In this document: positions 15,966-24,880 of the stretch, piece after piece
Layout: the number at the start of each line of letters is the position of its first letter
Numbering within the stretch: position 1 is the stretch's first letter
Assembly: GCA_905197485.1 (NCBI GenBank)
Contig: CAJJYZ010000003.1
Coordinates: 17,238-81,237 of the forward strand
Length of the DNA: 64,000 nt
Direction of reading: 5' to 3'
Origin: an uncultured Lachnospiraceae bacterium
Lineage (GTDB): Bacteria > Bacillota > Clostridia > Lachnospirales > Lachnospiraceae
Program-made: the position numbers and the translations under genes
The notes under the pieces: model-generated
The model's database searches: none
What the model saw: the letters and a program-made list of their open reading frames with translations, nothing else
What the model was told of the DNA's origin: nothing

Positions 15966-16001
15966 AAACTTTCATCCGTTTACATTTAAGATATCTTCAC
16001 T

Positions 16002-16087
16002 TTTTTGAGTTATTCAAAAAAACTCAAAAATATTTTAAGAAACTGAAAAAACATTTCAAGAAACTAAAAAAACATTTTAAGAAACTA
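16002..16087 (+). repeat. Hairpin and three 21-base tandem repeats between the MATE genes
   Basis: TTTTTGAGTT / AACTCAAAAA forms a ten-pair hairpin at 16002-16030. From about 16025 to 16087 a 21-base unit ending AAGAAACT(A/G) is repeated three times with few changes. The region would read as FKKLKK repeats in one frame, but that frame starts inside the MATE gene and has no support. The repeats lead directly into a terminator. Confidence 0.75.
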
Positions 16088-16090
16088 AAA

Positions 16091-16128
16091 AAAGAACTTA
16101 AATTTTAACATTCAAATTTAAGTTCTTT
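16091..16128. terminator. Bidirectional terminator between the convergent MATE genes
   Basis: A perfect 15-pair stem (AAAGAACTTAAATTT and its complement) with an eight-base loop is flanked by A-rich sequence on one side and T-rich on the other, so it can end transcripts from both directions. Confidence 0.9.
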
Positions 16129-16140
16129 TTTATTTTCTTT

Positions 16141-17499
16141 TTAAAACCTTTGTCTTTCAAATCCTCGCAGCCAATCCGCTTTCCGATAATAGATGAAGAA
16201 TGCAATCGAACTCAGTCCCCATGTAATCGGATATACCCAGTAGACAACTTCGATTCCCGGTATGATATGTCCTGCAATCGTAATAATCATCACGCGGATG
16301 ACACACCAGAATGCAAGCATGACGAACATCGGTACCATTGATTTTCCCGCGCCTCGAAGCACTGCCGATATGGCGTGCGAGTATGCAAGGAGGCAAAAGA
16401 AGAACGCTTCTACCCTGGCTCTGTCCGTCCCATACATTATCACTTCCGGAGTCCGGTCAAATGCTGCCGTAAGCGCCGGAGCGAAGATATAGATAACAAC
16501 GCCGATTGCCTCCGCAAGAATCACCGAGCTTAAAATACCAAACCGCGCGCCCTTTTTCACCCTGTCATATTCCTTTGCTCCTAGATTCTGACCGACAAAC
16601 GTTGTAATCGCCATGGTAAAACTTGTGATTGGAAGGAACGCAAATCCTTCAATCTTGGAATATGCGCCGCATCCCGCCATCGCCATCTCCCCGAAGGAAT
16701 TGATGCTGGATTGTACGACGACGTTTGCGATGGCAATGATAGAGTTCTGTACACCGGACGGAAGTCCGATTTTAATAATCTGCCCGAGCATTTCTTTATC
16801 AAACCGAACCTTCCTGCACACAAGACGATACTCATCCTTCGTCCGCAGCAACTGTATCATACAGAGCCCCGCGCTCACAAACTGGGAAATCGCCGTTGCC
16901 AGAGCCGCAGAACCAACTCCCATATGGAATACAGTAATAAATACAATGTCCAGAACAATATTGATGACAGACGAAATCACCAGGTAATAGAGCGGATGCT
17001 TGCTATCGCCCACCGATTGCAGGATTCCGACAAATACATTGTACATGACAAATCCTGTGGAACCCAGAAAATAAATCCGGAAATACGATACCGATTCCGG
17101 CAATACGTTCGCCGGAGTATCCATCCACACAAGAATCTGAGGCGCCAACGTTGCTCCGACAATCGTCAGCACAACACTGGCTACCAAACCGAACGCCACA
17201 GTTGTATGCACCGCCCGCTCCACCTTCTCCTTATTCCGCGCCCCATAGTATCTGGCAATGACAACGCCGGCTCCCATGGAGATTCCGTTAAAAAAGCCAA
17301 TCATAAGAAAAATCAGATTGGATGATGAGCTGACCGCCGCCAGCGCATTACTCCCAAGAAAATTCCCGACTATCAAAGAGTCCGCCGTATTATAAAGCTG
17401 TTGGAATAAGTTGCCTAGAAAGATAGGCAATGCAAAATATGTAATTTTTCTCCAGATGGAGCCTTCCGTCATCAGCGTTTTTGTTGACGCTTTCTCCAT
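16141..17499 (-). CDS. MATE-family efflux transporter
   Basis: Second MATE exporter, 452 residues, twelve predicted helices. Visible family segments are YFALPIFLGNLFQQLYNT near the N-terminus, GVVIARYYGARNKEKV, ITTFVGQNLGAKEYDRV and a helix ending PITWGLSSI. The ATG at 17499 is preferred over the one at 17505, because the GGGGG ribosome-binding site is only one base from the latter and seven from the former. It is convergent with the MATE gene at 14604-15965 and divergent from trxA. A Crp-type palindrome lies 46-60 bases upstream of its start and could also affect this gene. The substrate is unknown. Confidence 0.92.
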   Translation of the reverse strand: MEKASTKTLMTEGSIWRKITYFALPIFLGNLFQQLYNTADSLIVGNFLGSNALAAVSSSSNLIFLMIGFFNGISMGAGVVIARYYGARNKEKVERAVHTTVAFGLVASVVLTIVGATLAPQILVWMDTPANVLPESVSYFRIYFLGSTGFVMYNVFVGILQSVGDSKHPLYYLVISSVINIVLDIVFITVFHMGVGSAALATAISQFVSAGLCMIQLLRTKDEYRLVCRKVRFDKEMLGQIIKIGLPSGVQNSIIAIANVVVQSSINSFGEMAMAGCGAYSKIEGFAFLPITSFTMAITTFVGQNLGAKEYDRVKKGARFGILSSVILAEAIGVVIYIFAPALTAAFDRTPEVIMYGTDRARVEAFFFCLLAYSHAISAVLRGAGKSMVPMFVMLAFWCVIRVMIITIAGHIIPGIEVVYWVYPITWGLSSIAFFIYYRKADWLRGFERQRF

Positions 17500-17544
17500 T
17501 CTCATTCCCCCATTCTCACAAATTTCCCAAACTTTTTCCCCAAA

Positions 17545-17586
17545 TGTGACATAGTCACAGAGAAAACGGGTAATACCAACTATAAT
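17545..17586 (+). promoter_or_regulatory. trxA promoter with Crp/Fnr-type palindrome
   Basis: The perfect palindrome TGTGAC-ATA-GTCACA spans 17545-17559 and TATAAT spans 17581-17586. The palindrome centre falls about 41 bases before the expected start site, the classical position for a class II Crp/Fnr activator, and no consensus -35 is present. Half-sites are TGTGA/TCACA with five rather than the usual six bases between them. A Crp/Fnr gene lies directly after trxA on the other strand. Confidence 0.6.
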
Positions 17587-17623
17587 AGAAACAAATAAAA
17601 AACAAATACAAAGGAGTGTTTAT

Positions 17624-17932
17624 ATGGCAGCATTAAATTTAACAATAGACAATTTTGACGAAGAAGTTTTAAATTCCGACAAACCGGTTCTCATCGACTT
17701 CTGGGCTCCATGGTGCGGACCTTGCCAGATGGTGCTTCCGATTATCGCAGAACTCGCAGACGAAGTTACCGATGCAAAAATCTGTAAAGTCAATGTGGAT
17801 GAGAACATCGAACTTGCTCAGAAATTCCGCGTTATGAGCATCCCGACTCTTCTCGTTGTGAAAAACGGAGATGTTGTAAAACGCGAAGTCGGAGCAAAAT
17901 CCAAAGAAGAAATTCTTGCAATGTTAAAATAA
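17624..17932 (+). CDS. trxA: Thioredoxin
   Basis: 102-residue cytoplasmic dithiol protein that reduces protein disulfides, such as those of ribonucleotide reductase. The active site WCGPC is at residues 30-34 within DFWAPWCGPC, and the cis-proline loop MSIPTLLV is present. Length and motif match canonical thioredoxin. AAAGGAG lies before the ATG. No thioredoxin reductase gene is adjacent. The stop lies three bases from the end of the convergent Crp/Fnr gene, leaving no room for a separate terminator. Confidence 0.96.
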   Translation: MAALNLTIDNFDEEVLNSDKPVLIDFWAPWCGPCQMVLPIIAELADEVTDAKICKVNVDENIELAQKFRVMSIPTLLVVKNGDVVKREVGAKSKEEILAMLK

Positions 17933-17935
17933 CAG

Positions 17936-18604
17936 CTAAACCAAAGCTTTTAATTTTTTTTTGTCAAGGATTCTGATGCATCCGCGGGATACTTCTACGA
18001 TTCCTTCTTTGACAAAATATTTCAGCATGCGGGACACAACTTCCCTGGCGCTTCCCATATATTTTGCAATCTGCTCATGGGTAAGCGTCAGGCTGTCTGT
18101 CCCGTTTTTTGCCGATTCGTCCAGAAGAAAAATGGCAAGTCTTCGGTCAAAGCTCATGAACAGAATCTGTTCCATCGCCCACATCACATCCGAGAATCTC
18201 TCGGTGGCAAGCCTGAGAGAGAAATTCTCAATGTACACATTCTTTTTACACAATTTTGAAAATGCAGGGGCGTTAATGACAAGCACTTCGCTTTCCTTCT
18301 CCGCATCCACATGCACATCAAAATGAATACTGCTTAACACACAGGACGCCGTAAGAATACAGACGTCCCCTTCCGTCTGTCGAAACAGTGTAATTTCCTT
18401 CCCCTCCTCCGACAGGATGTACGTGCGAAGCTCTCCTTTTTTGATAATGAGCACGCCGATGCATTCCTGCTCTGCGCTGTGAACCTGCTCTCCCTGTTTA
18501 TAAAAAGCTTTTCCCGTATTTTCCAAAATCGTCTCCCTCTCTTCTTCTGATATATCCTCCCAGAAGGTGAGTGCCTTTGTTAAATACCCTCTATCAGTTC
18601 CCAT
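17936..18604 (-). CDS. Crp/Fnr-family transcriptional regulator
   Basis: 222-residue regulator with an N-terminal cyclic-nucleotide-binding-like beta roll (about 20-120), a long dimer helix (about 125-150) and a C-terminal helix-turn-helix. The recognition helix reads SAREVVSRML. Arg187, Glu188 and Arg192 line up with the three residues by which E. coli Crp reads TGTGA. Cys82 and Cys88 in a VCILTASC stretch are typical of clostridial members, but no Fnr-type N-terminal cysteine cluster exists, so an oxygen-sensing Fe-S cluster is unlikely. The gene overlaps engB by 25 bases and has AAGGAAGAG before its ATG, so it is probably the last gene of the lon-engB unit. The effector is unknown. Confidence 0.9.
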   Translation of the reverse strand: MGTDRGYLTKALTFWEDISEEERETILENTGKAFYKQGEQVHSAEQECIGVLIIKKGELRTYILSEEGKEITLFRQTEGDVCILTASCVLSSIHFDVHVDAEKESEVLVINAPAFSKLCKKNVYIENFSLRLATERFSDVMWAMEQILFMSFDRRLAIFLLDESAKNGTDSLTLTHEQIAKYMGSAREVVSRMLKYFVKEGIVEVSRGCIRILDKKKLKALV

Positions 18605-19158
18605 ATCTCATCTCTTCCTTGTTTGGTCTCCGCCGAAAACGGAATGATAGTCGTTCCCGGAACGAGCTCCAATCCCTGACGAATCATCTTCATGTGCTTC
18701 TGCACTTGGCTTCTCTTAATCTTATCCAGCTTCGTTGCAATGATAATCGGGTTGTATCCCTGATTCACAATCCAACTGTACATCAGCTTGTCGTTTTCCG
18801 ACGGTTCGTGACGGATATCAATCAGAAGAAAGACTGCTTTTAGCTGCTTGGAACTATGCAGGTAACGTTCGATTAATTTTCCCCACTGGATTTTCTCTTT
18901 TTCCGATACTCTTGCATAGCCGTATCCCGGCAAATCCACGAGATACAATTCTTTGTTTACGTTGTAAAAGTTGATGGTCTGCGTTTTCCCCGGTGTTGCC
19001 GACGTTCTTGCCAGCGATTTCCGGTTCATCAGCGCATTAATCAGAGAAGACTTTCCTACGTTGGATTTTCCGGCAAACGCCACTTCGAGAAGCTCTGTCT
19101 CCGGAAGTTTACTCGTAATCCCGCATACAATTTCCAATTCTACATTCTTAATAACCAT
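18580..19158 (-). CDS. engB: Ribosome biogenesis GTP-binding protein EngB/YsxC/YihA
   Basis: Essential GTPase for late assembly of the 50S subunit, 192 residues. G1 GKSNVGKSS, G3 DLPGYG and G4 TKLDK are present, along with the family-specific RTSATPGKTQTINF switch region. It starts nine bases after the lon stop. The lon-ysxC pairing is conserved in Firmicutes. Its C-terminus overlaps the Crp/Fnr gene. Confidence 0.96.
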   Translation of the reverse strand: MVIKNVELEIVCGITSKLPETELLEVAFAGKSNVGKSSLINALMNRKSLARTSATPGKTQTINFYNVNKELYLVDLPGYGYARVSEKEKIQWGKLIERYLHSSKQLKAVFLLIDIRHEPSENDKLMYSWIVNQGYNPIIIATKLDKIKRSQVQKHMKMIRQGLELVPGTTIIPFSAETKQGRDEIWELIEGI

Positions 19159-19167
19159 TTTGTCCTC

Positions 19168-21489
19168 CTACTCCTTTACAAGGGCAATCTCCAGAACCTC
19201 CCGCATCTGCGATACGAAGCGAATCTCTAATCCTTTCGTAATCTCTGACGAAAGTTCCTGTACATCTTTTTGATTCTGTGCCGGAACGATGACGGTACGG
19301 ATACCCGCAATCTTTGCGGCAAGCAATTTCTCTTTCAAGCCGCCGATTGGAAGCACACGCCCACGCAGCGTAATCTCTCCGGTCATGGCGACGTCTGCTC
19401 TCACCTTTTGATTCGTAATCGCCGAAAAATTCGCTGTAGCCATGGAGATACCTGCAGACGGCCCGTCTTTTGGCACAGCTCCTTCCGGAATGTGGATGTG
19501 AATATCATGTTTCTCAAAGTATTCCGGTTCAATCCCATATTCTCCGACAATCGAACGGATATAACTGATTCCGGTTCTTGCAGACTCTTTCATCACATCT
19601 CCCATCTGACCGGTCAGCATAAGCTCTCCTTTTCCCGGCATCGTATTGACTTCAATCTGAAGGGTATCGCCTCCCACGCTTGTCCATGCGAGACCTCTCA
19701 CAATTCCCACTTCATCCGTCTCATTAGCCATCTGATAGACATAGAGCTCTTTTCCGAGATATTTTGCGAGGCTGCTCTCCGTAATCCGGATTCTCTCTTT
19801 CTTCTCTTCCAGAATCTCCCGCGCGGCCTTCCTGCAGATATTGCCAATCTGTCGTTCTAACTGACGGACTCCCGCTTCTCTCGTATAATTATGCGTCATC
19901 TTCCACAACGCGCCTTTACTGATAGTCAGCTGCTCTTCCGACAGACCATGCTTCTCCAACTGCTTCGGAATCAGATGCCGTTCCGCAATGTGAAGCTTCT
20001 CATTATCCGTATAGCTGCTGATTTCAATAACCTCCATACGGTCAAGAAGCGGACGCGGTATCGTCTGCAATGTGTTTGCCGTCGTCACAAACAGTACTTC
20101 CGAAAGGTCCAGAGGCACTTCCAGATAATGGTCCCTGAATTTGACATTCTGTTCGCTGTCAAGCACCTCGAGAAGCGCCGAAAACGTATCTCCTTTGTAG
20201 TCGGTGCTGACCTTGTCAATCTCATCCAGCAATAATAACGGATTCTTCACGCCCGCCGTTTTCAAACCATTTGCGATTCGTCCCGGCATCGCTCCCACAT
20301 ATGTTTTCCTGTGTCCGCGAATCTCCGCCTCGTCCCTGACTCCTCCGAGCGAAATCCTCACATATTTCTTGTGTAAAGCTTTCGCAAGCGACCTGGCAAT
20401 CGACGTCTTTCCGGTTCCCGGCGGTCCTACCAGACAGAGAATCGGACTGTTTCCTTTGGATGTCAGCGCCCGCACCGCCAAGAACTCCAGGATTCTGTCC
20501 TTGACTTTCTCAAGACCATAGTGCTCTGCCTCCAGGATTTCTTTCGCGTAACCGATATCCAGATTATCCTCGGATACTTTATCCCAAGGCATTTCCAGCA
20601 TTGTTTCGATATAGGTACGAATCACTCCGCTTTCCGACGGGCTTCCCATCGTATTTTTAAACCTCTTAATCTCTTTATAGAGTTTATCCTTGACTTCCTG
20701 CGGCGCCAGAAGCTCATCCGTCATCCGCTCAAACTCTTCCGCATCCGACAGGAAAGAATCGTCTCCCAGTTCCTGACGGATAACGCGCAGTTCTTCCCGC
20801 AAAATGTATTCTCTCTGCCCTTTATCCACACGAGCTTTGACCTTCTCCTGAATCTCTTCTTTTACTTTCAGGACTTCGGTCTCATTCGCCAGCTGCTGAA
20901 TCAACATCTGATAGCGCACGAGCGGATTGGCTTCATCCAGGAATTTCTGCTTATCCTGATAACTAAAACCGGAAGCCGCCGTCACCTCGTCAATCAATAT
21001 CTTTAATTCTTCCAGTTGGTTAATCTGCTCTACCGTTTCTTTCGTAAGATGTGGATTTCTCATGGCAAAATTTAAAAACTGCTCCCGTAATGTCCGAACC
21101 ATAGCTTCCTGTTCCACCGGCTCCGCCTCCACATATGGATAGCTGTCTGTCACTGTGACGTCCGCCTGATAAAAAGCTTCGGTATCAAATAATGCATTCA
21201 GAACCGCCCTCTCCTTTCCCGTCACGAGCACCCGTAGAATTTTCTTTGGCATCTTTACAATTTGTTTAATCTCTGCAATTGTCCCTGTTTCATAGAGGTC
21301 TTCCTTCGTTACTTCTTCGGTTTCAATCTCACGCTGCGTCACGAGAAAAATCTTCTGGTCTTCCGCCATCACCTTCTGAATGGCTTCGATAGACCTTTTC
21401 CTGCTCACATCAAAATGAATGACTTCCCGCGGCAACACCGTCATTCCGCGAAGGGGCACCATTGGTATGTTTTCGATTCTTTCAGTCAT
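19168..21489 (-). CDS. lon: ATP-dependent protease Lon
   Basis: Cytosolic AAA+ protease, 773 residues, degrading damaged and regulatory proteins. The LonA layout is complete: an N-terminal substrate-binding domain starting MVPLRGMTVLP, a coiled-coil linker, Walker A GPPGTGKTS, Walker B LLLDEIDK, and a C-terminal protease with catalytic Ser in PKDGPSAG and Lys in PIGGLKEKLLAA. AAGGAGG precedes the ATG. A terminator-like hairpin separates it from clpX, so lon expression may depend on read-through or its own weak promoter. It is followed closely by engB. Confidence 0.97.
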   Translation of the reverse strand: MTERIENIPMVPLRGMTVLPREVIHFDVSRKRSIEAIQKVMAEDQKIFLVTQREIETEEVTKEDLYETGTIAEIKQIVKMPKKILRVLVTGKERAVLNALFDTEAFYQADVTVTDSYPYVEAEPVEQEAMVRTLREQFLNFAMRNPHLTKETVEQINQLEELKILIDEVTAASGFSYQDKQKFLDEANPLVRYQMLIQQLANETEVLKVKEEIQEKVKARVDKGQREYILREELRVIRQELGDDSFLSDAEEFERMTDELLAPQEVKDKLYKEIKRFKNTMGSPSESGVIRTYIETMLEMPWDKVSEDNLDIGYAKEILEAEHYGLEKVKDRILEFLAVRALTSKGNSPILCLVGPPGTGKTSIARSLAKALHKKYVRISLGGVRDEAEIRGHRKTYVGAMPGRIANGLKTAGVKNPLLLLDEIDKVSTDYKGDTFSALLEVLDSEQNVKFRDHYLEVPLDLSEVLFVTTANTLQTIPRPLLDRMEVIEISSYTDNEKLHIAERHLIPKQLEKHGLSEEQLTISKGALWKMTHNYTREAGVRQLERQIGNICRKAAREILEEKKERIRITESSLAKYLGKELYVYQMANETDEVGIVRGLAWTSVGGDTLQIEVNTMPGKGELMLTGQMGDVMKESARTGISYIRSIVGEYGIEPEYFEKHDIHIHIPEGAVPKDGPSAGISMATANFSAITNQKVRADVAMTGEITLRGRVLPIGGLKEKLLAAKIAGIRTVIVPAQNQKDVQELSSEITKGLEIRFVSQMREVLEIALVKE

Positions 21490-21505
21490 AAGTCCTCCTT
21501 CTATA

Positions 21506-21536
21506 AAAAAGATTGCGCAGCCTGCGCAATCTTTTT
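21506..21536 (-). terminator. Terminator hairpin between clpX and lon
   Basis: AAAAAGATTGCGCA and TGCGCAATCTTTTT pair perfectly over 14 bases around a three-base loop. The clpX stop codon lies at the edge of the stem. The next gene, lon, starts only 17 bases beyond, so it acts either as a partial terminator or as an attenuator. The core GATTGCGCA/TGCGCAATC also occurs in the valS leader. Confidence 0.8.
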
Positions 21537-22782
21537 ATGCACTAATAAAATGCTCGTTATCTCTGATATACAACGGCTCCGAGACTCCTTGTACCGCCTC
21601 TTTTGTAATTCTGCATCCTCGGATGCTTTCATCGGATGGAACATGGTACATCGTATCCATCATGATTTTTTCCATGATTGCACGAAGACCTCTTGCTCCC
21701 GTTTTTCTCTCCAGCGAAGTCTTGGCAATCTCAACAAGAGCATCTTCATCAAATGTAAGTTCTACGCCATCCAGCTCCAAAAGTTTCTGGTACTGTTTTA
21801 CAATCGCGCTCTTTGGCTTTGTCAGAATCTGAATCAGCGCTTCCTCATCCAGAAGTTCCAACGATACTGTGACCGGAAGACGTCCGACAAGTTCCGGAAT
21901 CAGACCGAATTTCACAAGGTCCTGCGGAAGTACCTGTTTTAACAGGCGGTCCACGCTGTATTCATGTTTTCCGGCAATCTCGGCATTGAATCCGATGGAT
22001 TTCTTATCGATACGTGTCTCTATCACCTTATCAATTCCCTCAAATGCGCCTCCGCAAATGAAGAGAATGTTCGTTGTGTCAATCTGAATCAACTCCTGAT
22101 GCGGATGCTTTCTTCCACCCTGCGGAGGTACCGATGCAATCGTTCCTTCGATAATCTTAAGAAGCGCCTGCTGTACGCCTTCACCGGATACGTCTCTTGT
22201 AATGGATGGGTTCTCGGATTTTCTTGTAATCTTATCGATTTCGTCAATATAGATGATTCCATATTCCGCCTTATCGATGTCGCCGTCCGCCGCCTGGATA
22301 ATCTTCAGCAGAATGTTCTCCACATCCTCGCCGACATATCCCGCTTCTGTCAGGGCTGTCGCATCTGCAATTGCAAACGGGACGTTCAATACTTTCGCAA
22401 GCGTCTGGGCAAGCATCGTCTTTCCACATCCGGTCGGCCCTAACATCAGAATATTACTCTTCTGAAGGTCCACTCCCAAGTCTTTCTCCGCCATGATTCT
22501 CTTGTAGTGATTATAAACCGCTACAGAAAGCACCTTCTTCGCCTCTTCCTGTCCTACGACATAGTCGTCCAGGAACGCTTTCAGCTCTTCCGGTTTCAAA
22601 AGATTGATGTCTCCGAAAGGATTCTCATCTCCATAGTCGAATTCTTCTTCAATAATCTCAGCACACACGTCCACACATTCGTCGCAAATGTATACGCCAT
22701 TCGGTCCGGAAATCAGTTTGCGGACTTGTGACTGTGGTTTATTACAAAATGAACATCTGATTATCTCGTCCATTCTCGCCAT
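21535..22782 (-). CDS. clpX: ClpX, ATPase subunit of the ClpXP protease
   Basis: AAA+ unfoldase of 415 residues that feeds tagged proteins to ClpP. The N-terminal zinc-binding domain has CSFC and CDEC pairs. Walker A GPTGCGKTM, Walker B IIYIDEIDK and the ClpP-binding IGF-type loop region follow. It lies 59 bases downstream of clpP, an order conserved in clostridia. Confidence 0.97.
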   Translation of the reverse strand: MARMDEIIRCSFCNKPQSQVRKLISGPNGVYICDECVDVCAEIIEEEFDYGDENPFGDINLLKPEELKAFLDDYVVGQEEAKKVLSVAVYNHYKRIMAEKDLGVDLQKSNILMLGPTGCGKTMLAQTLAKVLNVPFAIADATALTEAGYVGEDVENILLKIIQAADGDIDKAEYGIIYIDEIDKITRKSENPSITRDVSGEGVQQALLKIIEGTIASVPPQGGRKHPHQELIQIDTTNILFICGGAFEGIDKVIETRIDKKSIGFNAEIAGKHEYSVDRLLKQVLPQDLVKFGLIPELVGRLPVTVSLELLDEEALIQILTKPKSAIVKQYQKLLELDGVELTFDEDALVEIAKTSLERKTGARGLRAIMEKIMMDTMYHVPSDESIRGCRITKEAVQGVSEPLYIRDNEHFISA

Positions 22783-22804
22783 AATTTCACCTCATTTTAC
22801 ACAC

Positions 22805-22839
22805 GCAAAGGAGATGTCCGAACGACACCCCCTTTTGCT
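22805..22839 (-). other. Imperfect hairpin between clpP and clpX
   Basis: On the minus strand GCAAAAGGGGGTGTC and GACATCTCCTTTGC can pair with several mismatches or G-T pairs around GTTCG. No T-run follows. It may act in mRNA processing or stability rather than termination. Confidence 0.4.
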
Positions 22840-22841
22840 TA

Positions 22842-23423
22842 TTAACGGTTCGTCACTACTTTGTCAATCAAACCGTACGCTGCTGCTTCATCGGCAGACA
22901 TAAAATTATCTCTCTCAGTATCTGCACAAATCTGTTCATAGCTCTTACCTGTTCTCTCGGCAAGAATCTCGTTCAGTTTTCTGCGGGTTTTCAAAATGTG
23001 CTCCGCAGCAATCTGAATCTCCGTAGCCTGGCCTTGTGCTCCGCCAAGCGGCTGATGAATCATGATTTCTGCATTCGGAAGCGCAAATCTCTTTCCTTTT
23101 GCTCCACCTGCGAGAAGGAATGCTCCCATGCTTGCCGCCATTCCGATACAGGTTGTAGATACATCACACTTGATGTACTGCATCGTATCGTAAATCGCAA
23201 GACCTGCAGATACGGAACCTCCCGGGCTGTTGATGTAAAGCTGGATATCCTTATCCGGGTCTTCTGCCTCAAGGTGCAAAAGCTGTGCAACAATAATGCT
23301 TGCCGATGCATCTGTCACTTCCTCTCCAAGAAAAATGATTCTGTCCTTTAAGAGTCTGGAGTAAATATCATAAGAACGTTCTCCGCGACTTGTCTGTTCA
23401 ATGACGTAAGGTACTAAACTCAT
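22842..23423 (-). CDS. clpP: ClpP, proteolytic subunit
   Basis: 193-residue serine protease that forms the 14-mer barrel used by ClpX. The catalytic Ser is in GMAASMGAF, His in IMIHQPLGG, and the Asp follows in the TERDNFMS region. N-terminus MSLVPYVIEQTSRGERSYDIYSR-like sequence is typical and not processed far. AGGAGG precedes the ATG. It lies between tig and clpX in the same direction. Confidence 0.97.
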   Translation of the reverse strand: MSLVPYVIEQTSRGERSYDIYSRLLKDRIIFLGEEVTDASASIIVAQLLHLEAEDPDKDIQLYINSPGGSVSAGLAIYDTMQYIKCDVSTTCIGMAASMGAFLLAGGAKGKRFALPNAEIMIHQPLGGAQGQATEIQIAAEHILKTRRKLNEILAERTGKSYEQICADTERDNFMSADEAAAYGLIDKVVTNR

Positions 23424-23458
23424 TATGCTGCCTCCTTATATTTGCAAATACTATATTT

Positions 23459-24745
23459 TTATTTGTCTACTGCGTTGTCTGCTAAGAATGTTACCGCTTC
23501 CTGAACAGCCATATCCTGTTTCATCTGCTCTTTCTCAGCGTCTCCCATGAATTCTTTTAATTTTTCCACTTCCATCTTGTAAGCTTCTGCCATCTTTGTA
23601 AGCTCTTCATCTAATTTCTCGTCAGAGATTTCAATGTTCTCAGCTTTTACGATTGCTTCAAGAACTAATCTTGTCTGGATACGTTTTAATGCCTGTGGTT
23701 TGAACTCTTCTAACATTTTCTCAGATGTCATTCCAGTAAACTGCATGTACTGCTCTACTGTAAGTCCCTGCTGTTTGATTCTCTGTGCGAAGTCATTTGC
23801 CATCTGGCGAACTTCTGTATCAACCATAGCGTCCGGAATATCCATAGAAGCGTTTGCTACAGCCTGCTCTACAGCCTGGTCTTCTCTTTTTCTCTTTCCT
23901 TCTGCATTTTTCTCTTCTTTGATTTTTGCCTTAATGTCAGCTTTTAACTCATCTAATGTATCAAACTCTGAAATCTCAGAAGCGAACTCATCGTTTAACT
24001 CCGGAAGTTCTTTTGCTTTGATTTCATGTACTGTACATTTGAATACCGCTTCTTTTCCAGCTAATTCTTCTGCGTGGTACTCTTTCGGGAATGTAACGTT
24101 TACTTCTACTTCCTTCTCTGTCTCAGCGCCGATTAACTGCTCTTCGAATCCCGGAATGAAAGAACCGGAACCGATAACTAACGGATAGTTCTCGCCTTTT
24201 CCACCTTCGAAAGCAACGCCGTCTACGAATCCTTCAAAGTCTAATACAACTTCGTCTTTATCCTGAACAGGACGTCCTTCTACTGCAACAGTTCTTGCAT
24301 TTTTCTCCTGCTCTTTTACAAGTCTTTCTTCTACTTCTTTCTGTGTCACTCTGTTGGATACTTTGTCAACTGCAAGTCCTTTGTATTCTCCGAGAGTTAC
24401 TTCCGGTTTTACTGCAACTTCTGCTGTGAAGATGAACGGTTTTCCCTTTTCAATCTGTACAACTTCGATGCTTGGCTGGGAAGCGATTTCGATATCAGCT
24501 TCATCGTATGCTTTTGCGTAAGCTTCCGGAATCAATGCATTTGCTGCATCATCGTAGAAAATCTCTACGCCGTACATTTTTTCTACCATCTGACGTGGTA
24601 CTTTTCCTTTACGGAAACCTGGCACGCTGATATTTTTTTTCTGTTTCATATATGCACCATTCAGTGCTTTTTCAAATTCTTCTGCTGAAACTTCAATTGT
24701 AAGCTTTGCCATATTGTGTTCCATCTTTTCTACTTGTAAACTCAT
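23459..24745 (-). CDS. tig: Trigger factor
   Basis: Ribosome-bound chaperone and peptidyl-prolyl isomerase, 428 residues. The N-terminal ribosome-binding domain has the signature VPGFRKGKVPRQ. The FKBP-type domain spans about 160-245 (VQDKDEVVLDFEGFVDG). The C-terminal chaperone arms end with AVTFLADNAVDK. It is first in the tig-clpP-clpX-lon-engB order. A GAACATGC/GCACGTTC palindrome and a CGCGCACGAGCGG element lie in its 5' leader. Confidence 0.96.
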   Translation of the reverse strand: MSLQVEKMEHNMAKLTIEVSAEEFEKALNGAYMKQKKNISVPGFRKGKVPRQMVEKMYGVEIFYDDAANALIPEAYAKAYDEADIEIASQPSIEVVQIEKGKPFIFTAEVAVKPEVTLGEYKGLAVDKVSNRVTQKEVEERLVKEQEKNARTVAVEGRPVQDKDEVVLDFEGFVDGVAFEGGKGENYPLVIGSGSFIPGFEEQLIGAETEKEVEVNVTFPKEYHAEELAGKEAVFKCTVHEIKAKELPELNDEFASEISEFDTLDELKADIKAKIKEEKNAEGKRKREDQAVEQAVANASMDIPDAMVDTEVRQMANDFAQRIKQQGLTVEQYMQFTGMTSEKMLEEFKPQALKRIQTRLVLEAIVKAENIEISDEKLDEELTKMAEAYKMEVEKLKEFMGDAEKEQMKQDMAVQEAVTFLADNAVDK

Positions 24746-24770
24746 TTCTATTTCCTCCTTGTATATAAAA

Positions 24771-24810
24771 GAACATGCTTTGCACGTTCCCCGCGCACGA
24801 GCGGATTACA
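24771..24810 (-). repeat. Palindromic element in the tig leader
   Basis: GAACATGC-TTT-GCACGTTC (24771-24789) forms a hairpin and is followed by CGCGCACGAGCGGATTACA. The motif CGCGC(G/A)CGAGCGG recurs in the valS leader (2114-2126), and GCGGATTACA recurs in the secA leader (33441-33450). This points to a dispersed short repeat. Confidence 0.55.
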
Positions 24811-24880
24811 TAGCAATAATTATCTTCTATGCACTCATTTAAACAGTATAGCATATCATGATGCAAATTTCTAGTATTTT

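Noticed and set aside
16025..16087. Possible CRISPR-like repeats
   Set aside because: The 21-base units are directly adjacent with no spacers, and no cas genes are present.
15800..16108. Open frame ending in FKKLKK repeats
   Set aside because: It begins inside the MATE gene out of frame, and its end is only the translation of the A-rich tandem repeat and terminator.
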